A stretch of 38,949 nt of DNA from Phycisphaerales bacterium UBA854 (GTDB lineage: Bacteria; Planctomycetota; Phycisphaerae; Phycisphaerales; SM1A02), in the NCBI GenBank assembly GCA_002295885.1, contig DBGM01000034.1, forward strand, positions 1 through 38,949, written 5' to 3'. Shown piece after piece: positions 31,655 to 38,949 of this stretch. Both the position numbers and the translations under genes were made by a program. The notes under the pieces are model-generated. The model saw only the letters and a program-made list of their open reading frames with translations. It was not told where the DNA came from and searched no databases. Positions within the stretch are counted from its first letter, which is position 1, and every line of letters starts with the position of its first letter.

Positions 31655-33949
31655 TCAGAGAAGTGATTGTGGATCCACATCCACTGCGATCCGACTGGCC
31701 GGTTCCAGGAGCAGACGCTCCTTGGCCTCTCCCAGAATGGCCTGAAGACGGGACGCGGAGGGGGCGACCACTTCGACCTGAAAGCGGAACGAATCGGCGA
31801 TTCGGGCGATCGGACAGGGGGCCGGTCCCCGGACCCGGGTGTCCTGCCCGGCGATTCGGGCCACCTGCTCCGCGATGCGGGCCGCATCGGCCTCGCCCCG
31901 TTCGTGCCGGGGGTCACGCACCACGATGCGGGCCAGGCGGCCCGCGGGAGGAAGTCGCAGGACTTCCCGGTCGGCCAGTTCCGTCTCGGCGAATCCCGCG
32001 TAGTCGTGGCGGGCCGCGAGGGTGATGGCCCGGGACTTCGGATCCAGCGTCTGCACCACCACGTGGCCGGCGGCGGACCCACGGCCGCAGCGGCCGGTGA
32101 CCTGGCTAATGAGTTGGAATGTGCGTTCCGACGCGCGGAAGTCGGGCATTCCCGCGGCGGTGTCCGCATTGATCACGCCCACCAGTCGCACGCCGGGGAC
32201 GTCGAGTCCCTTGGCGATCATCTGGGTGCCCAGCAGGACCCGGGTCCGGCCCGCGGCGAAGTCGCCCAGCGCGGCGTGGAAATCCTGCATCGATCGCATG
32301 CTGTCGGAATCGACGCGGTGCATCGCCGCCGGCTCGCCGAGCTCCGGCCAGCGTTCCTTCAGTTCCTCTTCGATCCGCTGGGTCCCGAGGCCGAGCCGGG
32401 CCACGCCCTTCCCGCAGTCGGGGCAGCTGGTCGGCAGGCGGATCGCCGTCTCGCAGTGATGGCAACGAACGAAGCTTCCGCTGCGGACCGCGCCGCTGCG
32501 GTGCTCGACCATGGAGGCGTCGCAGTGGTCGCAGCGGAGCACCCAACCGCAGGCACGGCTGTTGCAGGTGATGTAGCTGGAGAATCCCCGCCGATTCAGC
32601 AGCAGCAGCACCTGGTCCCGCTGCTCGAGGGTCTGCCTGATGCCCGCGGCGAGGGTGGGCCCGATGAGGTGTCCGGATGTTCCCTGGTGGCGTCGCTCCT
32701 CCGTGATGTCGACGACCCGGACCGCCGGCAACGAAAGTCCGGGGGCCCGTTCCGGAAGCTGGTGCAGGGTGGCGACACCGCGGCGGGTCGCATTCCACCA
32801 GCTTTCGAGGGCGGGTGTCGCACTGCCCAGCACCACGGTGCAGCCGGCCAACTGACCGCGGCGGATGGCGACATCCCGACCGTGGTAGCGGGGCACGGTC
32901 TCCTGCTTATAGGAGGAGTCGTGCTCTTCGTCGACGACGATCAGCCGCAGGCGTTCGGTGGGAATCGGAGCGAAGACCGCACTGCGGGCTCCGAGCACGA
33001 TGTCGGCCTCCCCTGCGGCGGCCATGGCCCATTGCTGGTGGCGTTGTGCGGCCGTCAGTCCCGAGTGGAGCACGGCGACGCGGTGATCGGGGAAGCGTCC
33101 GATCAGCCTCGCGCCGGTCTGGGGGGTCAGGGCGATCTCGGGCACGAGGACCAGGGCCATGCCTCCATCTCCGAGCACCCGCTCGATGAGTCGGATGTAG
33201 ACCTCGGTCTTTCCGGATCCCGTGACCCCGTGCACCAGATGCGTCGAGAAGCCGTTGCCCAGTTCGGCGCCGATGGCGTCGATGACCCCTTGCTGCAGGG
33301 GGGTAGGGGTGTCGGGCGTCAGTTCCCCCGGGGTCGGAGTTCTCCATTCCGCCTCTATTTCGGTTCGCCGGTGCTCCACCAGTAGTCCGTCACGCAGGAG
33401 TCGATCGACGGGACCGGTGGTTCGAATACCGCTGAGCTGCTTCAGGCGATTGAGTTCCACCGGCCGCTGTTCCGGGGGGAGGGTGCGGATGGCCTCGAGG
33501 ACGGTCCTCTGCTTGGCGGTGACGGAGGTCTCTCCGTCGGGTTCGGCCAGGTCGATCAGGCGGCGTTTCACGGCTCCGACTCCCCGTCGGACCGCCGACG
33601 GCAGCATGGCGGACACGGTCAGGCCGAGGGGCGCCTGGTAGTACCGGGCGACCCACAGGGCCAGGGCCATCAATTCCGGGGGGAGTCCGTGGGCCGAACC
33701 GTCCCGGCGAAGAATCCACTTGAGTCGATCGGCGTCTCCCGCCTCCGCCGAATCGCTGCGGTCGATCACGTAGCCGGGGGTCGGCGTGTCCCCTCGGCCC
33801 AGGGGCACCAGCACCCGCTCGCCGGTGATGAGATCCCCGAGCTCCTCCGGCACGACGTAGGTCAGTCCGTCCGGATAGCGGTCGAACCCACGCTCCACCG
33901 CGATGCGAGCGTAGCCGGCGTTCGTTTCCTCTGGGAAGAGCATGGCCAT
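31655..33949 (-). CDS. priA: Primosomal protein N' (replication restart helicase PriA)
   Basis: A protein of about 764 residues. The N-terminal DNA-binding domain (DRYPDGLTYVVPEELGDLIT) precedes the helicase core with GVTGSGKTEVYIRL (Walker A), DEEHDSSYKQ (DEEH box) and VLGSATPALES. The zinc region holds eight cysteines in four pairs (CNSRAC, RCDHC, RCHHC, SCPDC). Helicase motifs V and VI follow (LLGTQMIAKGLDVPGV and QVTGRCGRG). PriA reloads the replisome at collapsed forks. The frame is open 49 codons upstream into the carA region; ATG 33949 (or 33943) gives the family N-terminus. A TATCCT 10 bp before the ATG, with no Shine-Dalgarno, suggests a very short leader. Confidence 0.95.
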   Translation of the reverse strand: MAMLFPEETNAGYARIAVERGFDRYPDGLTYVVPEELGDLITGERVLVPLGRGDTPTPGYVIDRSDSAEAGDADRLKWILRRDGSAHGLPPELMALALWVARYYQAPLGLTVSAMLPSAVRRGVGAVKRRLIDLAEPDGETSVTAKQRTVLEAIRTLPPEQRPVELNRLKQLSGIRTTGPVDRLLRDGLLVEHRRTEIEAEWRTPTPGELTPDTPTPLQQGVIDAIGAELGNGFSTHLVHGVTGSGKTEVYIRLIERVLGDGGMALVLVPEIALTPQTGARLIGRFPDHRVAVLHSGLTAAQRHQQWAMAAAGEADIVLGARSAVFAPIPTERLRLIVVDEEHDSSYKQETVPRYHGRDVAIRRGQLAGCTVVLGSATPALESWWNATRRGVATLHQLPERAPGLSLPAVRVVDITEERRHQGTSGHLIGPTLAAGIRQTLEQRDQVLLLLNRRGFSSYITCNSRACGWVLRCDHCDASMVEHRSGAVRSGSFVRCHHCETAIRLPTSCPDCGKGVARLGLGTQRIEEELKERWPELGEPAAMHRVDSDSMRSMQDFHAALGDFAAGRTRVLLGTQMIAKGLDVPGVRLVGVINADTAAGMPDFRASERTFQLISQVTGRCGRGSAAGHVVVQTLDPKSRAITLAARHDYAGFAETELADREVLRLPPAGRLARIVVRDPRHERGEADAARIAEQVARIAGQDTRVRGPAPCPIARIADSFRFQVEVVAPSASRLQAILGEAKERLLLEPASRIAVDVDPQSLL

Positions 33950-33959
33950 CTTGAAATAC

Positions 33960-33965
33960 AGGATA
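33960..33965 (-). promoter_or_regulatory. -10 box TATCCT for priA
   Basis: CGTATCCT on the minus strand ends 10 bp before the priA ATG at 33949; the same octamer precedes rsmH. The -35 is weak (GGGACC). The predicted leader is about 3 nt. Confidence 0.4.
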
Positions 33966-34006
33966 CGTTCCTGCCGCCGGATGGTCCCCGAAGCGGAAGA
34001 ACCCTG

Positions 34007-34012
34007 TAGAAT
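34007..34012 (+). promoter_or_regulatory. -10 box TAGAAT for a leaderless carA mRNA
   Basis: TAGAAT (5 of 6) is separated from the GTG start of carA by exactly six bases (GTTCGC). No Shine-Dalgarno is present. No consensus -35 is seen at 17-bp spacing. Confidence 0.5.
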
Positions 34013-34018
34013 GTTCGC

Positions 34019-35227
34019 GTGCCCGAGGACGCGACCAAGGAAGCTCGTCTCGTACTTGAGGACGGTTCCGTCTTCACGGGTCGCTCTTTTTCCCATGCAA
34101 CGTCGAAGTCAGGCTTCGGTGAGGTCGTGTTCAACACGGCCATGACCGGGTACCAGGAGGCCTTGACCGATCCCAGCTACCGCGGCCAGATCCTCGTGAT
34201 GACGGCCACGCAGATGGGGAATTACGGGGTCAACGACGTCGATGTGGAGTCGGACGTTCCCCAGGTCGCCGGCTTCGTGATTCGCGAGGCATCGCGTCTC
34301 GACTCGAACTACCGCTCCCAATCCATGCTCGGTCCCTGGCTGGAATCCCACGGGATCCCCGCGTTGTGCGACATCGACACCCGGGCACTCGTTCGTCGGC
34401 TTCGCGTCAAGGGGGCCATGCGGGGCGTGATCACCACCGACGCCTCCCTCTCCAACGAGGAGCTGATCGAGCAGGTTCGCCGGTCTCCCTCGATGAGTGG
34501 ACAGAATCTGGCCGCCGAGGCTTCGATCTCCGAACCCGGTCTGTGGGCCGAGGGGCTGATCCGCGTTCCGCCGACGCCGGAGCGTTCGGTCCGTCAGGGC
34601 GACGAGGTCTTCCGCGTGGCGGCGATCGACTGCGGAGCCAAGCAGAACATCTACCGGCACCTGGCCGAACGTGGCTGCGAAGTACACTTCCTGCCCTGGG
34701 ACTGCTCGGCCGAGCAGATCCGGGAGTTGAAGCCAGACGGGCTCTTCGTATCCAATGGGCCCGGTGATCCCTCCGCGGTGGAACCTCTGATAGAGACGCT
34801 GCGTGAAGTGGCGGGGGAGATCCCGACCTTTGGGATCTGCCTTGGGCATCAGCTGCTCGCTCTCGCCCTGGGGGCGGAGACCTGGAAACTGCCCTTCGGG
34901 CACCGGGGGGCCAACCAGCCCGTCCGCAACATGGAGACCGGGCGGGTGGAGATCACCAGCCAGAATCACGGTTTCTGCGTTGATTGGAAGTCCTTGGAGG
35001 CCCTTGACTGCACGGTGACCCATGTGCACCTCAACGACCGGACGGTAGCGGGCTTCCGGCACGCCTCAAAGCCGATTTTTGCCGTCCAGTACCATCCCGA
35101 GGCCTCTCCGGGGCCCCACGATGCGGCCTATCTCTTCGATCAGTTCGTGGGATTGATGGCCTCTGGGGCGGCTCAGGACGGGGCTTCCGAAGTCACAGCC
35201 AAGGCTCCTTCGACCATCGAGGGTTGA
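34019..35227 (+). CDS. carA: Carbamoyl-phosphate synthase small (glutaminase) subunit
   Basis: A 402-residue CarA. The N-terminal domain shows ARLVLEDGSVFTGRSF and VFNTAMTGYQEALTDPSY. The C-terminal class I glutamine amidotransferase domain has FGICLGHQLLALALGAE with the nucleophile C274, and QYHPEASPGPHD with H359 and E361, completing the triad. FVSNGPGDPS is the oxyanion strand. It releases ammonia from glutamine for CarB, which makes carbamoyl phosphate for pyrimidines and arginine. carB is not adjacent. The GTG start follows a -10-like TAGAAT by six bases, so the mRNA is probably leaderless. The C-terminus has about 15 extra polar residues. Confidence 0.95.
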   Translation: MPEDATKEARLVLEDGSVFTGRSFSHATSKSGFGEVVFNTAMTGYQEALTDPSYRGQILVMTATQMGNYGVNDVDVESDVPQVAGFVIREASRLDSNYRSQSMLGPWLESHGIPALCDIDTRALVRRLRVKGAMRGVITTDASLSNEELIEQVRRSPSMSGQNLAAEASISEPGLWAEGLIRVPPTPERSVRQGDEVFRVAAIDCGAKQNIYRHLAERGCEVHFLPWDCSAEQIRELKPDGLFVSNGPGDPSAVEPLIETLREVAGEIPTFGICLGHQLLALALGAETWKLPFGHRGANQPVRNMETGRVEITSQNHGFCVDWKSLEALDCTVTHVHLNDRTVAGFRHASKPIFAVQYHPEASPGPHDAAYLFDQFVGLMASGAAQDGASEVTAKAPSTIEG

Positions 35228-35335
35228 GCCAGTGCGGGGCCCGGATCGGACCCCCTGAAGCAGGTTGAAAAACAGCGATCGCAGCCCCGCAGGCTCCTTG
35301 CGGATCTGCTCTCCGGCGGGGTAGACTTCGGGCTT

Positions 35336-35360
35336 CCCGCGGTCAGTATCGCGGGTTTCC
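35336..35360 (+). terminator. Putative terminator of carA
   Basis: CCCGCG (35336-35341) pairs with CGCGGG (35350-35355), followed by TTTCC. It is 108 bp after the carA stop. The T tract is short, so termination may be partial or this may belong to the leader of the next gene. Confidence 0.35.
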
Positions 35361-35381
35361 GGATCCTCATATAGAGGATCC
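35361..35381. promoter_or_regulatory. Inverted repeat upstream of the secretin gene
   Basis: GGATCCTC-ATATA-GAGGATCC is a perfect 8-bp inverted repeat. Its AT centre includes TATAGA (35370-35375), which could be a -10 placed inside an operator. It lies 73 bp before the secretin ATG. Confidence 0.45.
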
Positions 35382-35453
35382 ACACGGTTTCACACGCCCG
35401 AGCCGGTCCCGATCCGGCTTCGGTTCACCAAGTCCCTGCCTCGGGAGAGTCGA

Positions 35454-38400
35454 ATGAAGTTCCAAGCCCAGCGGCCGCTTACGTCCATCCTGCTGTTGAC
35501 GTTCGCGGGGTTGTCCTTGATCTGCCTGAACACCACGGTCCTGGCCCAGGCGGATGAACCGCCCGCCGACACCGCACCGGAGCAGGACACGGCTTCCGAG
35601 AACGAGGACACCTCGACGGAGTCCGCGCCCGAGCCGGACACGGTCTCCGAGTCGGAGCAGCTCGAGGCCAAGGTGAACGCATCCAATCTCGCGGCGCAGC
35701 GTCTTGCGGCCGAAGGCCGTTGGCGCGATGCAGCCAACAAGTTCGCCGAGTCGCTCAAGCTCATGCCCGACGACGAGCAGGCGAGGGACGGCTACCAGCA
35801 GGCGATGAACATGCTCAATCAGGGATCCATGCTCGAGACCGGCAGGGGTGTCGGCATGGCCTCCGTCGAGCAGCAGCTCCGGGAGCAGCGGCAGCGTGCG
35901 ATCGCGGAGTACGACAACGCCTACCAGGACGCCATGGATCAGGTCGCCAAGGAGGACTACGCCGGAGCCGAGCGGACCATCCTGACCGCGGAGATCAAGC
36001 TGCGTCGAAGCCGCCAGTACCTGAGCGAGAGCGAGTTCGACCAGATGAACTCCAAGGCCGAGGACCTGCGGGTCCGCATCGGACAGCTCCGCTACAACGC
36101 CCGGCTGATGGCCGAAGAGGCCGCGAAGCAGGAGGCCGAGGCCGATCGCCAGACCAGCGAGGACCGCAGCCGCCAGGAACGCAACCGGATCATCGCGGAG
36201 AACCTCAAGCGCGTCCGCCAGCTCCAGATGGAGCTGAAGTACCGCGAGGCCCTGCAGGTCATCAACGAGATCCTCTTCATCGATCCGCACAACCCCGCGG
36301 CGCAGGCGCTGCGTGACGTCATCCAGCAGACCGAGCTGTACCGCGAGTTCAGCGATCTGCAGCGGAAGAAGAATCTGGCCTACGGCGAGACCGAGGTCGA
36401 GATGCAGAAGTCGCTCGTGCCTCCGCACGAGAACCTCTCGGGCCCCGGCGATCGTTCGATCTCCGGCCTGATGAGCTACCCCGAGGACTGGCCGCAGATC
36501 ACGTATCGTCGCGGCGTCGAAGGCGGCTACAACCCTCCCCCGGAGGATCGTCGCGTGCTGGCCAAGATCGAGGCCACCCGCATGCCGATCGACTTCAACA
36601 ACTACACATTCGAGCTCGTCGCCAACTTCTTCGAGCAGGTCTCCGGTCTGAAGATGTACATCGACTGGCCGGCCCTTGAACTGCTGGGCGTCGATCGCGA
36701 GTCCACGGTCATGCTGCAGCTGGCCGAGGTGCCGATGAACATCGCCCTCAACCGGGTGCTTGAGCAGCTCGGCGAAGAGCCGGACCATCCTTCATGGGCC
36801 GTGCAGGACGGCATGCTGCTGGTCTCCTCCAAGGAGGCCCTGCAGGACCGCAAGGTCCTCGTGGTCTACGACGTGCGTGACATCATCATGCCGATTCCGG
36901 ACTTCGACAACGCTCCGACGCTCGACCTGGGCAACTTCGGCGGCGGCGGCGGTGGTCTCGGCGGCGGCGGCTTCGGCGGCGGCGGCGGCATCGGCGGCGG
37001 TGGTGGCGGCGGCTTCGGCGGCGGCGGCGGCGGCTTCGGCGGCGGCGGCGGCGGCATGGGTGGCGGCGGCGGTGGTGGCATGAACTACTCCGAGGACGAA
37101 GAGGACAACCTCGAGAAGCTCAAGAACATCATCCGCGACAACGTCGATCCCGAGGGATGGCGCGAGCTCGGCGGCGACGTCAGCCGCATGGAGGACTACA
37201 ACAAGAACCTGGTCATCTCCTCCACCCCCCGGAACCACATGGACATCGGTTCGCTCCTGCGAATGCTCCGTGAGGCCCGTTCGATCCTGATCAACGTGGA
37301 AGCCCGCTTCCTCGAGGTGGACACCGACTGGTACGAGGAGATCGGCGTCAACCTTGATCTCTACTTCAACACCAACAACGATCTCTGGGATCGCGCCCAG
37401 CAGGCCGACCCCAACGCCCGCCTGAGCGACTTCTTCATCACCGACGGCGCGTCCGCCGGGCAGTTGAAGGATTCGATCATCTACGGCACGGTCAACCAGA
37501 CGGTCGATCCGGGCAACCCGCCGTACATCAACACGATCAATACCGGCGCCAGCGTCGGCATTCCCGGCCCAGCCGGTGGTGTGCCGACGGAGTTCGAGTA
37601 CATCGCCGGCGGCGTGCCCGGTTCCCCGATCCGTCTGGGGGCCGAGAACTCCGGCTGGAGTCCGATCGGCATGGTGCAGAACTCCCTGAACATCCTGGAG
37701 TCGGTGGCACCGCTGACCTCGTTCGGCACCTCGGTGTCGGCCCTCGCTCCCGCGTTGGGCGTGAACATCCAGTACATGGACGACATCCAAGTCGACCTGC
37801 TCATCAAGGCCACCCAGGCCGATTCGCGTTCGGTGACCCTCACCGCACCGCGACTGACCTTCTACAACGGTCAGCAGGCGTGGATCTCGGTCAACACCCA
37901 GCAGTCCTACGTGGCGGGTCTGACCCCGGTCACGGGTGAGGGCTCCGGTGCGTTCCAGCCGGACATCGGCATTCTCGCCACCGGTTTCGTGCTCGACGTG
38001 AAGGGCTCGGTCTCGGCCGACCGCCGCTACGTCACCATGAACGTCCACTTCCAGCTCACCAAGCCGCTCGGCCAGGAGAAGACCCTGACCTTCGGCGGTG
38101 CCGCCGGTGGTGCCGGATTCGGTGGTGGGGCGGGAGCCGGATTCGCCGGTACCGTCGAGCTGCCTTCGATCATCACCAAGGACCTCTGGGTCACCACGTC
38201 GGTGCCCGACAAGGGCACGGCCCTGCTCGGCGGCCAGCGGACGGTCGAGGAGTACGAGACCGAGGTCGGCGTGCCGATCCTCTCCAAGATCCCGTACGTC
38301 AACCGGTTCTTCACCAACCGCGTGACCAGCAGCGAGGAAGTCACCCTGCTGATCCTGCTGCGTCCCGAGATCATCATCCAGACCGAGAACGAGGACATGT

Positions 38401-38456
38401 TGTTCCCGGGTCTCATGGATGCGGTCGGTGCCGGCATGAACTACAACATGCCGTGA
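35454..38456 (+). CDS. Secretin (GspD/PilQ-like) with glycine-rich insert
   Basis: A 1000-residue protein with a signal peptide (about 1-31, ending TTVLA), an acidic Pro/Glu linker, and helical tetratricopeptide-like repeats (about 65-300, AAEGRWRDAANKFAESLKLM; MELKYREALQVINEILFIDP). Secretin N-type domains follow (PIDFNNYTFELVANFFEQV). A 47-residue Gly tract lies at 496-542. The C-terminal secretin pore comes last, with SVPDKGTALLGGQRTVEEYE and VPILSKIPYVNRFFTNR. Such proteins form outer-membrane channels for type II secretion or type IV pili. A second Gly/Ala-rich stretch (about 880-900) interrupts the pore domain. The ATG has GGGAGAG upstream. Partner genes (gspE, pilT) are not seen. Confidence 0.88.
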   Translation: MKFQAQRPLTSILLLTFAGLSLICLNTTVLAQADEPPADTAPEQDTASENEDTSTESAPEPDTVSESEQLEAKVNASNLAAQRLAAEGRWRDAANKFAESLKLMPDDEQARDGYQQAMNMLNQGSMLETGRGVGMASVEQQLREQRQRAIAEYDNAYQDAMDQVAKEDYAGAERTILTAEIKLRRSRQYLSESEFDQMNSKAEDLRVRIGQLRYNARLMAEEAAKQEAEADRQTSEDRSRQERNRIIAENLKRVRQLQMELKYREALQVINEILFIDPHNPAAQALRDVIQQTELYREFSDLQRKKNLAYGETEVEMQKSLVPPHENLSGPGDRSISGLMSYPEDWPQITYRRGVEGGYNPPPEDRRVLAKIEATRMPIDFNNYTFELVANFFEQVSGLKMYIDWPALELLGVDRESTVMLQLAEVPMNIALNRVLEQLGEEPDHPSWAVQDGMLLVSSKEALQDRKVLVVYDVRDIIMPIPDFDNAPTLDLGNFGGGGGGLGGGGFGGGGGIGGGGGGGFGGGGGGFGGGGGGMGGGGGGGMNYSEDEEDNLEKLKNIIRDNVDPEGWRELGGDVSRMEDYNKNLVISSTPRNHMDIGSLLRMLREARSILINVEARFLEVDTDWYEEIGVNLDLYFNTNNDLWDRAQQADPNARLSDFFITDGASAGQLKDSIIYGTVNQTVDPGNPPYINTINTGASVGIPGPAGGVPTEFEYIAGGVPGSPIRLGAENSGWSPIGMVQNSLNILESVAPLTSFGTSVSALAPALGVNIQYMDDIQVDLLIKATQADSRSVTLTAPRLTFYNGQQAWISVNTQQSYVAGLTPVTGEGSGAFQPDIGILATGFVLDVKGSVSADRRYVTMNVHFQLTKPLGQEKTLTFGGAAGGAGFGGGAGAGFAGTVELPSIITKDLWVTTSVPDKGTALLGGQRTVEEYETEVGVPILSKIPYVNRFFTNRVTSSEEVTLLILLRPEIIIQTENEDMLFPGLMDAVGAGMNYNMP
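36939..37079 (+). repeat. GGC/GGT-rich low-complexity tract coding poly-glycine
   Basis: About 140 bp of near-pure glycine codons with interspersed Phe, Leu, Ile and Met codons, inside the secretin gene. It probably grew by slippage and could vary in length between strains. It also creates long Ala- and Pro-rich shadow frames. Confidence 0.85.
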
Positions 38457-38484
38457 TCGACGGCGGGACCGAAGGGACAATCCG

Positions 38485-38844
38485 ATGAGCAATCACGCTT
38501 CCATGCTGCGCGTCACGGACGAGGGGGGAATCGTCGAGGTCCGTCTGATGATGGACGCCGTCGTGGACGAGTCCAGCATCCAACATCTGGATCGGGAGCT
38601 CAAGGACCTCATCGACGGCCGCGAAGCACCGAAGCTGATCATCGACTTCGGCAACGTCCGGCATCTGTCTTCGTCCGCTCTGGGGACCCTGATCAGCGTC
38701 AACTCCGCGGTTCAGGACCGTGGCGGCGAGCTTCGTCTGGCGGCCATCAGCGGCACGATCCTCGAGGTCTTCAGGATCACCAAGCTGGACCGGATCTTCG
38801 TCATCGACGAGACGACCGAGGACGCCCGGATCGGCCTGCGCTGA
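38485..38844 (+). CDS. STAS-domain anti-anti-sigma factor
   Basis: A 119-residue single STAS domain: VEVRLMMDAVVDESSIQHLD, KLIIDFGNVRHLSSSALGTL and GGELRLAAISGTILEVFRIT match the SpoIIAA/RsbV pattern. The SSSALG segment holds the serine(s) that an RsbW-type kinase would phosphorylate. In the unphosphorylated form such proteins bind the anti-sigma kinase and free the sigma factor. AAGGG lies upstream of the ATG. It is followed after 13 bp by the probable kinase gene, and both come 28 bp after the secretin, so all three may be one operon. Which sigma factor or output is controlled is unknown. Confidence 0.88.
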   Translation: MSNHASMLRVTDEGGIVEVRLMMDAVVDESSIQHLDRELKDLIDGREAPKLIIDFGNVRHLSSSALGTLISVNSAVQDRGGELRLAAISGTILEVFRITKLDRIFVIDETTEDARIGLR

Positions 38845-38857
38845 GGCGGACCGGTCC

Positions 38858-38949
38858 ATGAGCGACGCAGCCCACGACTTCAGAGACACCTGGACGATCG
38901 CCTCCGCGCGGGAGGAGATCGACATGGTGCTGAAGCAGGTCATCGCCCG
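38858..38949 (+). CDS. Probable RsbW-type anti-sigma kinase (5' part only)
   Basis: The window contains only the first 30 codons, starting MSDAAHDFRDTWTIASAREE and continuing into a helix (IDMVLKQVIA). A short beta strand, then S-A/R-E and a helix is how HATPase_c_2 (RsbW/SpoIIAB) proteins begin. Its position directly after a STAS gene strongly supports this. The nucleotide-binding motifs would lie beyond the end. The gene is cut by the window, not broken. Confidence 0.6.
   Translation, partial: MSDAAHDFRDTWTIASAREEIDMVLKQVIA

Noticed and set aside
36939..37079. Glycine tract as a frameshift or sequencing artefact
   Set aside because: The reading frame stays open through it and the downstream secretin domain is in phase.
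36792..38492. 566-codon minus-strand frame antisense to the secretin
   Set aside because: Its Ala-rich repeats are the mirror of the GGC tract; the secretin on the + strand explains the sequence.

Overview
This 38.9 kb window is a GC-rich bacterial chromosome segment, densely packed with core genes on both strands. A Gram-negative envelope is implied by an LptD-like outer-membrane assembly protein and a secretin. An FtsI/FtsL/RsmH/LysM block implies peptidoglycan. The gene mix, the glycine-rich secretin and the RsbW-type partner switch make Planctomycetota, class Phycisphaerae, the most plausible source; this is inference and would need rRNA or marker-gene placement. No insertion sequence, prophage or CRISPR array is visible.

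Layout. 1-344 (-): a tRNA cluster Thr-Tyr-Pro with its promoter; the Pro gene runs off the window. 420-720: no protein gene, but a candidate 195-nt structured RNA on the + strand with its own promoter and strong terminator. 723-1469 (-): a DUF2892 membrane peptide and an ECF-type sigma factor. 1898-6212: four metabolic or membrane genes (saccharopine dehydrogenase-like, DadA-like oxidase, Gfo/Idh/MocA oxidoreductase, CPBP protease). 6281-6740 (-): ribosomal protein S20 and tRNA-Arg. 6948-10432 (+): the pyruvate dehydrogenase operon pdhA-pdhB-pdhC. 10453-12282 (-): a double-length ABC-2 permease. 12837-15061 (+): rny and efp. 15065-20818 (-): a tight operon ribH-nusB-ftsY-lptD-rsmA. 20893-23370 (+): a UbiA-like membrane protein, then a degenerate kinase/Fis-regulator pair. 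23371-27136 (-): a shortened division and cell-wall cluster rsmH-lysM-ftsL-ftsI. 27157-27474 (+): a DUF4190 peptide. 27479-31543 (-): the 2-oxoglutarate dehydrogenase operon sucA-sucB. 31655-33949 (-): priA. 34019-35227 (+): carA. 35454-38949 (+): a glycine-rich secretin, a STAS anti-anti-sigma factor and the start of an RsbW-type kinase.

How the genes fit together. The PDH and OGDH E1 and E2 subunits are both here, but the shared E3 (lpd) is not. Translation and RNA turnover are represented by S20, EF-P, RsmA, RsmH, NusB and RNase Y. Envelope functions are LptD, FtsI, FtsL, LysM and the secretin, with FtsY targeting membrane proteins.

The most interesting signals are: a candidate orphan structured RNA at 503-700; start codons preceded by a -10-like hexamer at exactly six bases (DUF2892, DUF4190, carA), implying leaderless mRNAs; a 20-bp divergent promoter in which one symmetric -10 appears to serve both rsmH and the DUF4190 gene; tandem hairpins in the sucA leader; a degenerate NarX-like kinase overlapping a Fis-type regulator with a degenerate receiver; a cysteine-free LptD; and a LysM gene inside the division cluster. 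None of these is proven to be a new system from sequence alone.
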